From Cyclina sinensis (lineage: Eukaryota; Mollusca; Bivalvia; Venerida; Veneridae): a stretch of 64,000 bases of DNA. This document shows positions 24,241 through 36,449 of the stretch, piece by piece. The DNA lies in the NCBI GenBank assembly GCA_012932295.1, contig JAAONU010000002.1:22475770-22539769 (forward strand), in the 5' to 3' direction. The first letter of the stretch is position 1, and each line of letters begins with the position of its first letter. The notes under the pieces are model-generated. The model was given only the letters and a program-made list of their open reading frames with translations. It was not told the origin of the DNA and made no database searches. Made by a program: the position numbers and the translations under genes.

Positions 24241-24530
24241 AGGAGGAAGAAAATTTCGGTGACAAATGTGTTTCAGTTGTAAACATGCACTTATTGTTCA
24301 TTTTTCTGTATGAAAATTGACCTGTGACAAATGTGATTGTATGTCACATCAAAAATCGGCATCAAACTCAATCGTCACAAAATATATTACATATGTGCTT
24401 GATTCCGTAAGACATTTGTAACATCTGTTATGCATGTGATCACTTTTATAGCAGGTGTTACAAATGTGTTCCGCTGTTACAAATGTGATCCGCTGTTACA
24501 AATGTGATCCGCTGTTACAAATGTGGCCTA
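24241..24530. repeat. Four 19-bp tandem units plus scattered relatives
   Basis: TGTTACAAATGTGATCCGC repeats at 24456, 24475, 24494 and 24513 (last partial). Related TGTGACAAATGTG phrases occur upstream (24260-24330) and in reverse (ACATTTGTAACA near 24412). Confidence 0.8.
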
Positions 24531-25328
24531 TAATAGCTGTTCTGATAGCAATGAAAACCATGTATTGCTTATCATCGGCAACGAATTAATGTGAATATTT
24601 CGAAAAAAAATTGTTATGCTTTCAATGTCATCATTTCTCATTTTATGTCTTGATAATTTTTATCTTCAAAAAACCGAAAGGTTTGATATGTCATATCCGG
24701 TTCCATTTACAGAACAATATGCCATATTTATTACTACATTTAACACAACTCCTTTACTACTTCTGTGCATTCTTTAATTACAAAAACTTTTAGCTAACAT
24801 TTTACAAGCGATTTCAGTGTTATTACGTTATTTATGATTTCACTGTTATTTTCTGTTCATTTAAAGACAGCAAAATTGCATGTTGACCTAAACATTTGTT
24901 GGTTCGAAACAAGATTGAGTGAAAAACATTGGTTACACTTCCGTAAAGTTTGGTTTCCAACAGCATGAAAGAATAAAAACAACTGAAGGAAACACAGTAG
25001 ATAAAGTACTCATCCAAACTCCATCCCTAACGATTATAAATCATCTTTTACTATACCTTGATCCATGAACAGGAAGAGAACCGAAAATGAGAAGTCTCTC
25101 GTATATCATGTGGGTTATAATTATGAAGCGTCCATCACTACATGTATATACATCTTGGTTAGAAAGAAACGAAACATTTGAAGAATTGAGGCATGTTATA
25201 ATCTAAGAAAACAAAGGAAACAAACAAGTTTCCTGAAAACAGAATAAAAAATGGTGCAGAATGAAAATAGAACAAGATTAAACTTTCGAAATTAAGCATA
25301 ACATTTTTTTCATAAGGATGTCCCTTTA
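24531..25328. other. AT-rich intergenic sequence
   Basis: No repeat or gene signature recognised before the start of the large satellite array. Confidence 0.5.
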
Positions 25329-28300
25329 TGAGCATGATGTTTCGAGCATGATGTTCAGAGCATGATGATGTTCCGAGTATGATGTTCCGAGCATGAAGAT
25401 GTTCCGAGCATGATGAGTTTCCGAGTATGGTGATGTTCCGAGCATGATGATGTTTCGGGTATGATGTTCCTAGTATTATGTTCCGAGCATGAAGATCCGA
25501 GCATGATGTTCCGGGTATGATGTTCCTAGTATGATGTTCCGAGCATGAAGTTCCGAGCATGATGTTCCTAGTATGATGTTCCGATCATCATGATGTTCCG
25601 GGTATGATGTTCCTAGTATGATGTTCCGAGTATGATGTTCCGAGCATGATGTTCTGAGCATAATGTTCCTAGTATGATGTTTCGAGCATCAAGATTTTCC
25701 GAGTATGATGTTCCTAGTATGATGTTCCGAGCATGATGTTCCGAAAATGATGTTCCTAGTATGATGTTCCGAGCATGATGATGTTCCGAGTATGATGTTC
25801 CGAGTATGGTGTTCCGAGCATGGTGTTCCGGTATGATGATGTCCCGAGTAGGATGATGTTCCGAGTATGGTGTTCCGGGTATGATGTTCCGAGCATGATG
25901 ATGTTCTGAGTATGTTGTTCCGAGCATGGTGTTCCGAGCATGATGATGTTCCGAGTATGATGTTCCGAGCATCATGATGTTCCGGGTATGATGTTCCTAG
26001 TATGATGTTCCGAGCATCATGATGTTCCGAGCATCATGATGTTCCGGGTATGATGTTCCGAGCATGAAGATCCGAGCATGATGTTTCGGGTATGATGTTC
26101 CGAGCATGGAGTTCCGAGCAAGATGTTCCGAGCATGATGATGTTCCGAGTATGATTATGTTCCGAGTATGATGATGTTCCGAGTATGGTGTTCCGGGTAT
26201 GATGTTCCGAGCATGATGATGTTCCGAGTATGTTGTTCCGAGCATGGTGTTCCGAGCATGATGATGTTCCGAGTATGATGTTCCGAGCATCACGATGTTC
26301 CGGGTGTGATGTTCCTAGTATGATGTTCCGAGCATGATGATGTCCCGAGCATGATGATGTTCCGAGTATGATGATGTTCCGAGTATGATGATGTTCCGAG
26401 TATGATGATGTTCCGAGTATGGTGTTCCGGGTATGATGTTCCGAGCATGATAATGTTCCGAGTATGTTGTTCCGAGCATGGTGTTCCGAGCATGTTAATG
26501 TTCCGAGTATGATGTTCCGAGCATCATGATGTTCCGGGTATGATGTTCCGGGTATGATGTTCCGAGCATGAAGATCCGAGCATGATGTTTTGGGTATGAT
26601 GTTCCGAGCATGGTGTTCCGAGCATGATTATGTTCCGAGTAAGATGTTCCGAGCATCATGATGTTCCGGGTATGATGTTCCTAGTATGATGTTCCGAGCA
26701 TCATGATGTTCCGGGTATGATGTTCCTAGTATGATGTTCCGAGCATCATGATGTTCCGAGCATCATGATGTTCCGGGTATGATGTTCCGAGCATGAAGAT
26801 CCGAGCATGATGTTTCGGGTATGATGTTCCGAGCATGGAGTTCCGAGCAAGATGTTCCGAGCATGATAATGTTCCGAGTATGATGATGTTCCGAGCATGA
26901 TAATGTTCCGAGTATGATGATGTTCCGAGTATGATGTTCCGAGTATGATGTTCCTAGCATGATGTTCCTAGTATGATTTTCCGATCATCATGATGTTCCG
27001 GGTATGATGTTCCTAGTATGATGTTCCGAGTATGATGTTCCGAGCATGATGTTCTGAGCATAATGTTCCTAGTATGATGTTTCGAGCATCAAGATTTTCC
27101 GAGTATGATGTTCCTAGTATGATGTTCCGAGCATGATGTTCCGAAAATGATGTTCCTAGTATGATGTTCCGAGCATGATGATGTTCCGAGTATGATGTTC
27201 CGAGTATGGTGTTCCGAGCATGGTGTTCCGGTATGATGATGTCCCGAGTAGGATGATGTTCCGAGTATGGTGTTCCGGGTATGATGTTCCGAGCATGATG
27301 ATGTCTGAGTATGTTGTTCCGAGCATGGTGTTCCGAGCATGATGATGTTCCGAGTATGATGTTCCGAGCATCATGATGTTCCGGGTATGATGTTCCTAGT
27401 ATGATGTTCCGAGCATCATGATGTTCCGAGCATCATGATGTTCCGGGTATGATGTTCCGAGCATGAAGATCCGAGCATGATGTTTCGGGTATGATGTTCC
27501 GAGCATGGAGTTCCGAGCAAGATGTTCCGAGCATGATGATGTTCCGAGTATGATTATGTTCCGAGTATGATGATGTTCCGAGTATGGTGTTCCGGGTATG
27601 ATGTTCCGAGCATGATGATGTTCCGAGTATGTTGTTCCGAGCATGGTGTTCCGAGCATGATGATGTTCCGAGTATGATGTTCCGAGCATCACGATGTTCC
27701 GGGTGTGATGTTCCTAGTATGATGTTCCGAGCATGATGATGTCCCGAGCATGATGATGTTCCGAGTATGATGATGTTCCGAGTATGATGATGTTCCGAGT
27801 ATGATGATGTTCCGAGTATGGTGTTCCGGGTATGATGTTCCGAGCATGATAATGTTCCGAGTATGTTGTTCCGAGCATGGTGTTCCGAGCATGTTGATGT
27901 TCCGAGTATGATGTTCCGAGCATCATGATGTTCCGGGTATGATGTTCCGGGTATGATGTTCCGAGCATGAAGATCCGAGCATGATGTTTTGGGTATGATG
28001 TTCCGAGCATGGTGTTCCGAGCATGATTATGTTCCGAGTAAGATGTTCCGAGCATCATGATGTTCCGGGTATGATGTTCCTAGTATGATGTTCCGAGCAT
28101 CATGATGTTCCGGGTATGATGTTCCTAGTATGATGTTCCGAGCATCATGATGTTCCGAGCATCATGATGTTCCGGGTATGATGTTCCGAGCATGAAGATC
28201 CGAGCATGATGTTTCGGGTATGATGTTCCGAGCATGGAGTTCCGAGCAAGATGTTCCGAGCATGATAATGTTCCGAGTATGATGATGTTCCGAGCATGAT

Positions 28301-30252
28301 AATGTTCCGAGTATGATGATGTTCCGAGTATGATGTTCCGAGTATGATGTTCCTAGCATGATGTTCCTAGTATGATGTTCCGATCATCATGATGTTCCGG
28401 GTATGATGTTCCTAGTATGATGTTCCGAGTATGATGTTCCGAGCATGATGTTCTGAGCATAATGTTCCTAGTATGATGTTTCGAGCATCAAGATTTTCCG
28501 AGTATGATGTTCCTAGTATGATGTTCCGAGCATGATGTTCCGAAAATGATGTTCCTAGTATGATGTTCCGAGCATGATGATGTTCCGAGTATGATGTTCC
28601 GAGTATGGTGTTCCGAGCATGGTGTTCCGGTATGATGATGTCCCGAGTAGGATGATGTTCCGAGTATGGTGTTCCGGGTATGATGTTCCGAGCATGATGA
28701 TGTCTGAGTATGTTGTTCCGAGCATGGTGTTCCGAGCATGATGATGTTCCGAGTATGATGTTCCGAGCATCATGATGTTCCGGGTATGATGTTCCTAGTA
28801 TGATGTTCCGAGCATCATGATGTTCCGAGCATCATGATGTTCCGGGTATGATGTTCCGAGCATGAAGATCCGAGCATGATGTTTCGGGTATGATGTTCCG
28901 AGCATGGAGTTCCGAGCAAGATGTTCCGAGCATGATGATGTTCCGAGTATGATTATGTTCCGAGTATGATGATGTTCCGAGTATGGTGTTCCGGGTATGA
29001 TGTTCCGAGCATGATGATGTTCCGAGTATGTTGTTCCGAGCATGGTGTTCCGAGCATGATGATGTTCCGAGTATGATGTTCCGAGCATCACGATGTTCCG
29101 GGTGTGATGTTCCTAGTATGATGTTCCGAGCATGATGATGTCCCGAGCATGATGATGTTCCGAGTATGATGATGTTCCGAGTATGATGATGTTCCGAGTA
29201 TGATGATGTTCCGAGTATGGTGTTCCGGGTATGATGTTCCGAGCATGATAATGTTCCGAGTATGTTGTTCCGAGCATGGTGTTCCGAGCATGTTGATGTT
29301 CCGAGTATGATGTTCCGAGCATCATGATGTTCCGGGTATGATGTTCCGGGTATGATGTTCCGAGCATGAAGATCCGAGCATGATGTTTTGGGTATGATGT
29401 TCCGAGCATGGTGTTCCGAGCATGATTATGTTCCGAGTAAGATGTTCCGAGCATCATGATGTTCCGGGTATGATGTTCCTAGTATGATGTTCCGAGCATC
29501 ATGATGTTCCGGGTATGATGTTCCTAGTATGATGTTCCGAGCATCATGATGTTCCGAGCATCATGATGTTCCGGGTATGATGTTCCGAGCATGAAGATCC
29601 GAGCATGATGTTTCGGGTATGATGTTCCGAGCATGGAGTTCCGAGCAAGATGTTCCGAGCATGATAATGTTCCGAGTATGATGATGTTCCGAGCATGATA
29701 ATGTTCCGAGTATGATGATGTTCCGAGTATGATGTTCCTAGTATGATGTTCCGAGCATGAAGTTCCGAGAACGATGTTCGGAGCATGAAGTTCTGAGAAA
29801 GGTGTTCCGAGCATGATATTCCGAGTATGATGATGTTCCGAGTATGATGGTGTTCCGAGAATGATGATGTTCCGAGTATGATGTTTCGAGTATGATGTTT
29901 CGAACATGAAGATCCGAGCATGATGTTTCGAGCATGATGATGTTCTGAGCATCATGATGTTTCGGGTATTATGTTCCTAGTATGATGTTCCGAGCATGAT
30001 GATGTTCCAAGTATAATGTTAAGAGCATGATGTTCCGAGCATCATGATATTCCGAGCATGATGTTCCGAGTATGATGTTCCGAGCATGATGTTCCGAGCA
30101 TGATTTTCGGAGTATGATGTTCCGAGCATGATGCCCCGAGCATGATGTTCCGAGCATGATGTTCTGAGTTTGACGTTCCGAGCATGATGTTCCGAGCATC
30201 ATTATGTTCCGAGCATGATGTTCCGAGCATGTTCCGGGCATGATGTTCTGAA
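25329..30252. repeat. 14/17-bp satellite array (~4.9 kb) with a 1399-bp higher-order repeat
   Basis: Monomers are ATGTTCCGAGCATG (14 bp) or the same with an extra ATG (17 bp), with C/T variants (GAGCATG, GAGTATG, GGGTATG, CTAGTATG). GARCATSATGYTC inside the unit is an imperfect dyad. Blocks of monomer variants recur in the same order every 1399-1400 bp (CCGATCATCATG at 25581, 26981 and 28380), giving almost three near-identical copies (25581-26980, 26981-28379, 28380 to about 29738) flanked by irregular monomers. Three 14-bp monomers equal 14 codons, so all three minus frames encode the same 14-residue repeat (LGTSYSEHHTRNI-like); the open frames follow from the period and are not genes. Confidence 0.93.
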
Positions 30253-31139
30253 TAAATGTGAACTACAGGTTTTGTAAGCTGTGCTACTACATTAAAAGGA
30301 ACATAATATGCTTATTATAATCCTTTTTTTGGACATAGGTAGATCTGTCTTCTGTATTTATTTCAGTAACGACAAGCACATGATTGCATAAAATGGTATA
30401 CAATAAGTCAAGTAAAGTTACAAATGCGATAAATTACACGTCTGGCAGTATAAAAAATAGACTATAAAAATAAATATAAAAATGTACAAGGACATGTTGT
30501 CATTACTCAGGATAACACAAAAAAGAGGATATGAATCCACTTATTTCCATTGTGGTCTTGCTTAACGATGACATGTCCTAGGAAGATACAACATGTTAAA
30601 TTTAAATAAAACAATAATTACAGGAATTAGAAGTTAAACATTACATTATTTACTCTGCGAGGCTGAATTAATAAAAAATAAGACTAGCTAAGTTTTCAAG
30701 AGTAATTGCTTAAGATATCACAGTTAAAATATATCACATTAATATCTATAATATCTCATACAAGCTAAAATGTCTTAACAGCAGATTTAACCTTACGAAT
30801 ATCACTTGAATTTATTCCAGAGTGAGGAACCATTATATGAAAAAGACTTTAAATTCGCAATACTAGAAATGATCTTTGGCTAAATCTGGTATTGTGACTG
30901 TGAACAGAACAATTTCACTTAAATATCTGCGATATATTTCATAATCTGTTTCCATTCTAATACGATTTCTTCTGTAAAACTAATTCAAAGCTTTGCTATT
31001 GTATGGGATTATTTTAGTGCTCATAGCCTTCCTATGGTTTTAAATAATCCCCACCTCTTCAAACATTGCAATTGTCAAGAGTGACCGTTTTCCTTTTTTC
31101 TTCTAAATACAAATTCTTTAAAGTTTAGGTTTGTCTAGG
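30253..31139. other. AT-rich intergenic sequence
   Basis: Nothing recognised. Confidence 0.5.
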
Positions 31140-31990
31140 TGTAGTATATCTTGGACTGCTATTTATCTAAATTGACAGTTAAAACAGTGATCTTGGATTG
31201 CTATTTACCTGAATTGCACAGTTAATACAATGATCTTAGACTGCTATTTACATAAATTGACAGTTAATACAGTGATCTTGGATTGCTATTAACCTAAATT
31301 GCACAGTTTATACAGTGATCTTGGACTGCTATTTACATAAATTGACAGTGATTTCAGTGATCTTGGACCGCTACATACCTAAATTGACAGTTAATACAGT
31401 GATCTTGGACCGCTATTTACCTAAATTGACAGTTAATACAGTGATTTTGGATTGCTATTTACCTGAATTGCACAGTTAATACAATTATCTTAGACTGCTA
31501 TTAACATAAATTGACAGTTAAAACAGTGATCTTGGATTGCTATTTGCCTAAATTGCACAGTTTATACAGTGATCTTCAACTGCTATTTACATAAATTGAC
31601 ACTTAGAACAGTGATCTTGGATTGCTATTTACATAAATGACAGTAAATACAGTGATCTTGGATTGCTATTTACATAAATTGTCAGTTAATACAGTGATCC
31701 TGGATTGTTATTTTCATAAATTGATAGTTAATACAGCAATCTTCGATTGCTATTTACATGAATAGACAGTCAATACAATTATCTTGGACTGCTTTCTACC
31801 TAAATTGGCAGTTCATATAATGATCATGGATTGCTATTTACATAAATTGACAGTTAATACAGTGATCTAGGACTGATATTTACCTAAATTGACAGTTACG
31901 GTGATCTTGAACTGCTATTTACCTTAACTGACAATACTGTAATGTAGGACTGTTATTTACCTAAACCGACAGTTATTACAGGGATCTAGG
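31140..31990. repeat. ~43-bp minisatellite, about 20 units
   Basis: The unit is of the form CAGTGATCTTGGATTGCTATT followed by TACCTAAATTGACAGTTAATA, 42-44 bp long. Variants at ACCTAAATTGCACAGTT alternate with ACATAAATTGACAGTT, hinting at a two-unit super-repeat of ~86 bp in the first half. Confidence 0.85.
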
Positions 31991-32139
31991 ACTGTTATTT
32001 ACATTCATCATAATTGTCATCGTCTTCTTCGAAGTAGTCGAAGTATTAGTAGCAGTAACCGTAGCAGCAGCTGCAGTAGTAGCAATAGTATAATCTAAAG
32101 TAGTCTTTGTCGTCGTTGAATCACAATCTTCAACACAGG

Positions 32140-32520
32140 CGTTGTCATCATCATCGTCTCGTACAATCATCAACATAACCATCATCATCATTGCCTCGTA
32201 CCATCATCAACACCATTATCATCATCGTCTAGTACCATCATCAACACCATCATCATCGTCTCGTACCATCATCAACACCATCATCATCGTCGTCTAGTTC
32301 CATTATCAACACCATCATCGTCTCGTACCATCATCAACACCATCATCATCGTCGTCTAGTTCCATCATCAACACCATCGTCGTCTAGTACCATCATCAAC
32401 ACCACCATCATCATCGTCTCGTACCATCATCAACAGATCATCATCGTCTAGTACAATCATCAACACCACATCATCATCGTCTCGTACCATCATTAACACC
32501 ACCATCATTATCGTTGTAGT
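32140..32520. repeat. CAT-rich minisatellite, ~27-33-bp units
   Basis: Units contain CATCATCATCGTCTCGTAC followed by CATCATCAACAC with variable numbers of CAT triplets. It directly follows the 43-bp array with ~150 bp of trinucleotide-rich sequence (GTAGCAG, GTCGTC) between. The minus-strand open frame 31976-32191 is low complexity. Confidence 0.85.
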
Positions 32521-33248
32521 ATCGTAGTAATATATGAATGTTCGAGAACTTTTCGAAATGCATATTGAAAATAGCTACATGACAAAATATACGTGTATGT
32601 CCGAAAAGAAATGCCTGTTCGAAAATACTTAACCTGGGCCAGTAAAGTGTACGTCTGCAAATATGCTAGCAAACACGTGTCAGTATACTGGCTTCATGTG
32701 TTCTCGACACACTAACAGAAAATATGTTTTTACTGATGAATATATGCAAAACCTACCTGGTTTATGTTTATCATAAAAGAAAAGTATTTTTTCTTCATCC
32801 AACAGAAGTAAAGTTTAGATAAATATATCATTGTTTTGTCCGCCATTTAAAATTGATGACATGACCTCGTTTTGGTTATTTAAAAATAGTGTCATATGTT
32901 CTCGAGCTTTTTTAGATTTATGTATTCCAAGCAGTGTATTCAGTGATCCACTGTATTGAATATGTGATGCTTTAAAGGAGGTACTACACTGTGACATAAA
33001 ACTGAAATACAAAATTTTATACCATGATATAACATATTTATTTCATTGACAATTTACTCAAGCATAGTTACATTCACATTGTTAAACAACATTCAAATAG
33101 CTACATGCTTATCGTAATTTTTACTTTTCTGTTTTAGTTGATACAGCAGTTACATAGAAATGGAGTATCTCTCCTTGCTACTCTCAAACTGGTACAGAAT
33201 TTCAGATGAACCTAGTGGTCACATAAGTCACAACCTACCCAGTTCATT
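32521..33248. other. Intergenic sequence left of the pogo-type element
   Basis: No gene seen. It may contain the 3' flank and terminal inverted repeat of the transposon at 33249-35110, but I could not pair the ends. Confidence 0.4.
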
Positions 33249-35110
33249 ATGAACTAACTACCATCAAGTTTTTTCTCTTGGAACAAAAAAAACTGTTACA
33301 AACACAACAGATTTCATCTTGGCCAACTGGTTCAGTATCAGACTCAGTCTCTGTATCAGACACATCACCAGCAACAAATATACAGGAGGGTCCAGGCTCA
33401 TGAGAACTTTGTTTAACATTAGTGCACTTGGTTTTTCTTTCAGTCATTGTTTTGACATTTTCAGTCTTACCTTTTGGCAAAGGTTTGGAAACAGCACTTT
33501 TAGATTTTTCTGTTTGCTGTGCCATTTTCACCTAAATAGTTTTACAGTTTTTTCTTCATAAGCTTTACCACCAATGACATTACTTACATTTTTCCTTTTT
33601 TGAATATTTTCTACAGCTTTGACATTCAAAAGCCTTGATTTAAAAAAAAGCGTCATCACTGTCAATGTTTTCCTTTTCAGGAACAGAATGATCACCAACA
33701 TTTTCTGCATACAATGTTGAAGGTTTAAGTTTTAACCCAAGTAGCTTACACATGGTTGAACTATCTAGCAGTGGGTATACGCCTGCATTTGAAAGCAGCT
33801 TGAAAGTTATAAGAATTCAGGGGAACAGTATATGTTTTACATAACAGAGAACAAACATCATATCGTGTCACTACCCGATGGTTCAACCTGGTTAAAGCTG
33901 TACATGTATTGTTGTATATATTTTGCAGTGGGCCAAAGCAGCCAACATCCATGCGTTGAAGAATATGCGAAGTATGCGGGGGTGGGGCGGGGAGTACAAA
34001 TAATACTATGTTGTTTTCAAGTGCCCAGTCAATTAAATCTACAGAGACATGACTTCTGTGACCATCATACAGTACTAGCATTGTTTCAGTTTTATCTCTG
34101 TTTTTTAAGAAATGGTTTTCATATAATGGTTAAACACAAGGAAGTTTGACCACCCGGACTTAGTCATGGTCCCATCTGCTCCTGGTGTTTTACCTTCCAT
34201 CAGCTCACCTAAAAACCTTTCATCAGGAAAGATAAAATAAGGAGGTATCTGGTGCCCCCAGGCATTTCCAGCACCAATAATAGTGACCGTTTTTGACCTT
34301 TCAGTCATAACAGCTTGAGGTTTGCAAAAAGATCCAGCAACTGCATTTGGAGGTTTGTATTCAGTGTTGATTCCCTTTTCGTCAACATTTTAAGTGTTTT
34401 GGGGTTGATTTGTTATATCATACTTGGACATAATATGAGTGAGTTCAGTGGAATATTTTGTTACAGACTTCTCATTAGCACACCTTGCACGCTGTTCTGA
34501 AAGACCTGAGGGCTTGACAAGTTTCAGTTCTGGCCACTTTCTCTTAAATCATAGTACCATTGTAAACTAAATGGTTTATCAGCAGTTCTTTTTCGCAGTG
34601 AAACAGCATACTCAGAAGCCAAGTTAATAACTTCAATCCTAGTGTATCCATACCCTACTTCGGCCAAACCTTTGATATGGTTACACAGTCTCTCTTCTTC
34701 ATCCAAGTTCAAGGTAGGTTCAGGACCAGACTTTGTAGTGTCAAGGGAGATTCTGAAAATACCATATTTTCTGTTCTTGCTTCGGTGCAATCAATGAAAA
34801 GGGTAGCTAACAATGACTGAGAAAACATAACAGGAACATGCAATGCATCTATTACAGTAAGCTATGGTTTAATTTAAAGTTCATAGTATAATGCTAAAAG
34901 TAAAAAGATTATCAACAAAACTTTCCAGTAATATTAAACTTAATTTTAGTGATTTTGATACATGAACATAGTTATTTTTACTGCTAACCTGTTGTCAACT
35001 CTGTCTCTAAGAGTGGATATAGGCACACCATGCATCTTAGCTGCTCTATACAATGTAGCACCTTTGCTCTTGACCATATTATATTATACTTCCTGAGAAC
35101 CTTTCTTCTG
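33249..35110 (-). pseudogene. Decayed pogo/Tigger-type (DDE_1) transposase
   Basis: Read on the minus strand: an HTH_psq-like start (MVKSKGATLYRAAKMHGVP, from about 35078) is followed by a GTTAGC donor-like junction near 34985; then a segment at 34524-34790 (SGPEPTLNLDEEERLCNHI) typical of the CENP-B/psq-to-DDE linker; then the catalytic region, with the first Asp in NVDEKGI (34372-34389), second in LVLYDGHRSH (codon about 34064), third in HILQRMDVGCFG (codon about 33947), i.e. a DDD triad. The tail (33249-33531) carries a Cys-rich DEICCVCNSFFC end like the PHD-type C terminus of many invertebrate relatives. Breaks: an in-frame stop at 34390-34392 just before the first Asp, and frameshifts near 34530 and 34100. 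It is therefore inactive as it stands. Confidence 0.85.
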
Positions 35111-36449
35111 TTGTAAGGTGTCAGCTAAAATCAATTAAAATCAATTAACACACATCCTTTACTAACGACCATAACCTGCTTTCTAGGTACATATTACAAA
35201 CAGTGACAATAGACTCCCATTTTTCATTGATCAGTCTATTTTAAGAGTCTTCTGGTTGAGTGATTTTGAAAATAGCAACAGTTTGAATCTGGGATGGAGT
35301 AACGGATGTTTTTAAAGAATGTGATTAATTTACCTTATCATTTTATTGGAAAACTATACTTTTTATAGGTTAGTAATTCTTATCTTACCTGATATGGGAA
35401 CATTACTGCGGTAGTTTTGTTATGGTATCAAACGAAGCTTTGTTGACAGTTGAAAGTGTTTACTTCCGTCAGAAAAATCGCGTGCGCGGAAATATACGTC
35501 ATTTCCCACATAGCTCGAGAACATAAGTATGTCGAGAATATATGATGCGAGGATACAATTAATGATTAATATGATGGCAATGTTTATAAGCGACGATGAT
35601 GGTATGGAGGTATTGATAATGGTCATGCTTGTTAAAAAAAAAGTAACGACGACTATAACGATTATGGCTGTTGTGTTTGTGGTAGTAGTGACGGTGATCA
35701 TGTATCGGCTTCTGTTTCTTCTGCTGCTTCTTATGATGATGATGATGATGAATACGAAAACGATGATGCTGGTGATGATGTTGTTGACGATGATGTTGAA
35801 AAATATAATATTCAATAATGACATACGAACAGCATCTTGACGTATACAGCTAACAGTGAGCTGTATTCATTGTAAGCTGAATACGGTTTAACAAAGCATA
35901 TAAATTAGTTAAAGCAGAAATGCATATCATTGGTAAAAAAACACGGTACAATACGGTATTATGATTTAAATAACCATCTTCTTCTTGAGAAAGTGCTATT
36001 TTGTAAAAAGATGTTTTACGTTACCTTTCAAAATATTATTTTTACTCATTATGACTTCATTATGATTTTTTTTATTCATGCGACCTTGTTTGTATTTTTA
36101 TCTTTGAAATATATAATCATTTATGAGTACGGTCGTGGACGCGCAAGAAGTGGGAACAGCGTGTCGTATATACTACTTACACTACCATGACAGTAATGGA
36201 CATTCAAGTATACAATGCATGTTTGCTACTATCAAAACCAAATACTATTTGTCTAATATGTTCAAAGATATGCATACTTATATCTCAACATTTGTCGACC
36301 ACCAAAGTAAAAATCTAACAAAGGTTAAAGCCCCTTTAGTTACAAAGTGATAGCAATAAATATATTCTGACAGAATGACATGATTATACAAATACAATCA
36401 CGGTTAAAATATTCCATGTGTACATAAAGCTATTTCCGTGCAGCAGAAT
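35111..36449. other. Intergenic sequence with ATG/GATGATG-rich low complexity
   Basis: At 35530-35800 a trinucleotide-rich stretch with (ATG)n (35734-35752) yields long but low-complexity open frames on both strands. At 35842-35890 an 8-bp perfect dyad ATACAGCT/AGCTGTAT resembles the palindromic motifs at 23950-24120. No gene. Confidence 0.5.

Noticed and set aside
25159..30241. Many 60-143-codon minus-strand open frames with repeated LGTSYSEHH/ARNI text
   Set aside because: They are the 14-bp satellite read in all three frames; the period gives the same peptide in each frame and there is no gene structure.
33319..34149. Plus-strand frames of 80 and 105 codons
   Set aside because: They are the antisense of the pogo-type transposase relic.
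35420..35840. Overlapping 103- and 134-codon frames on both strands
   Set aside because: Low-complexity ATG/GAT triplet sequence gives long frames on both strands; no domain.
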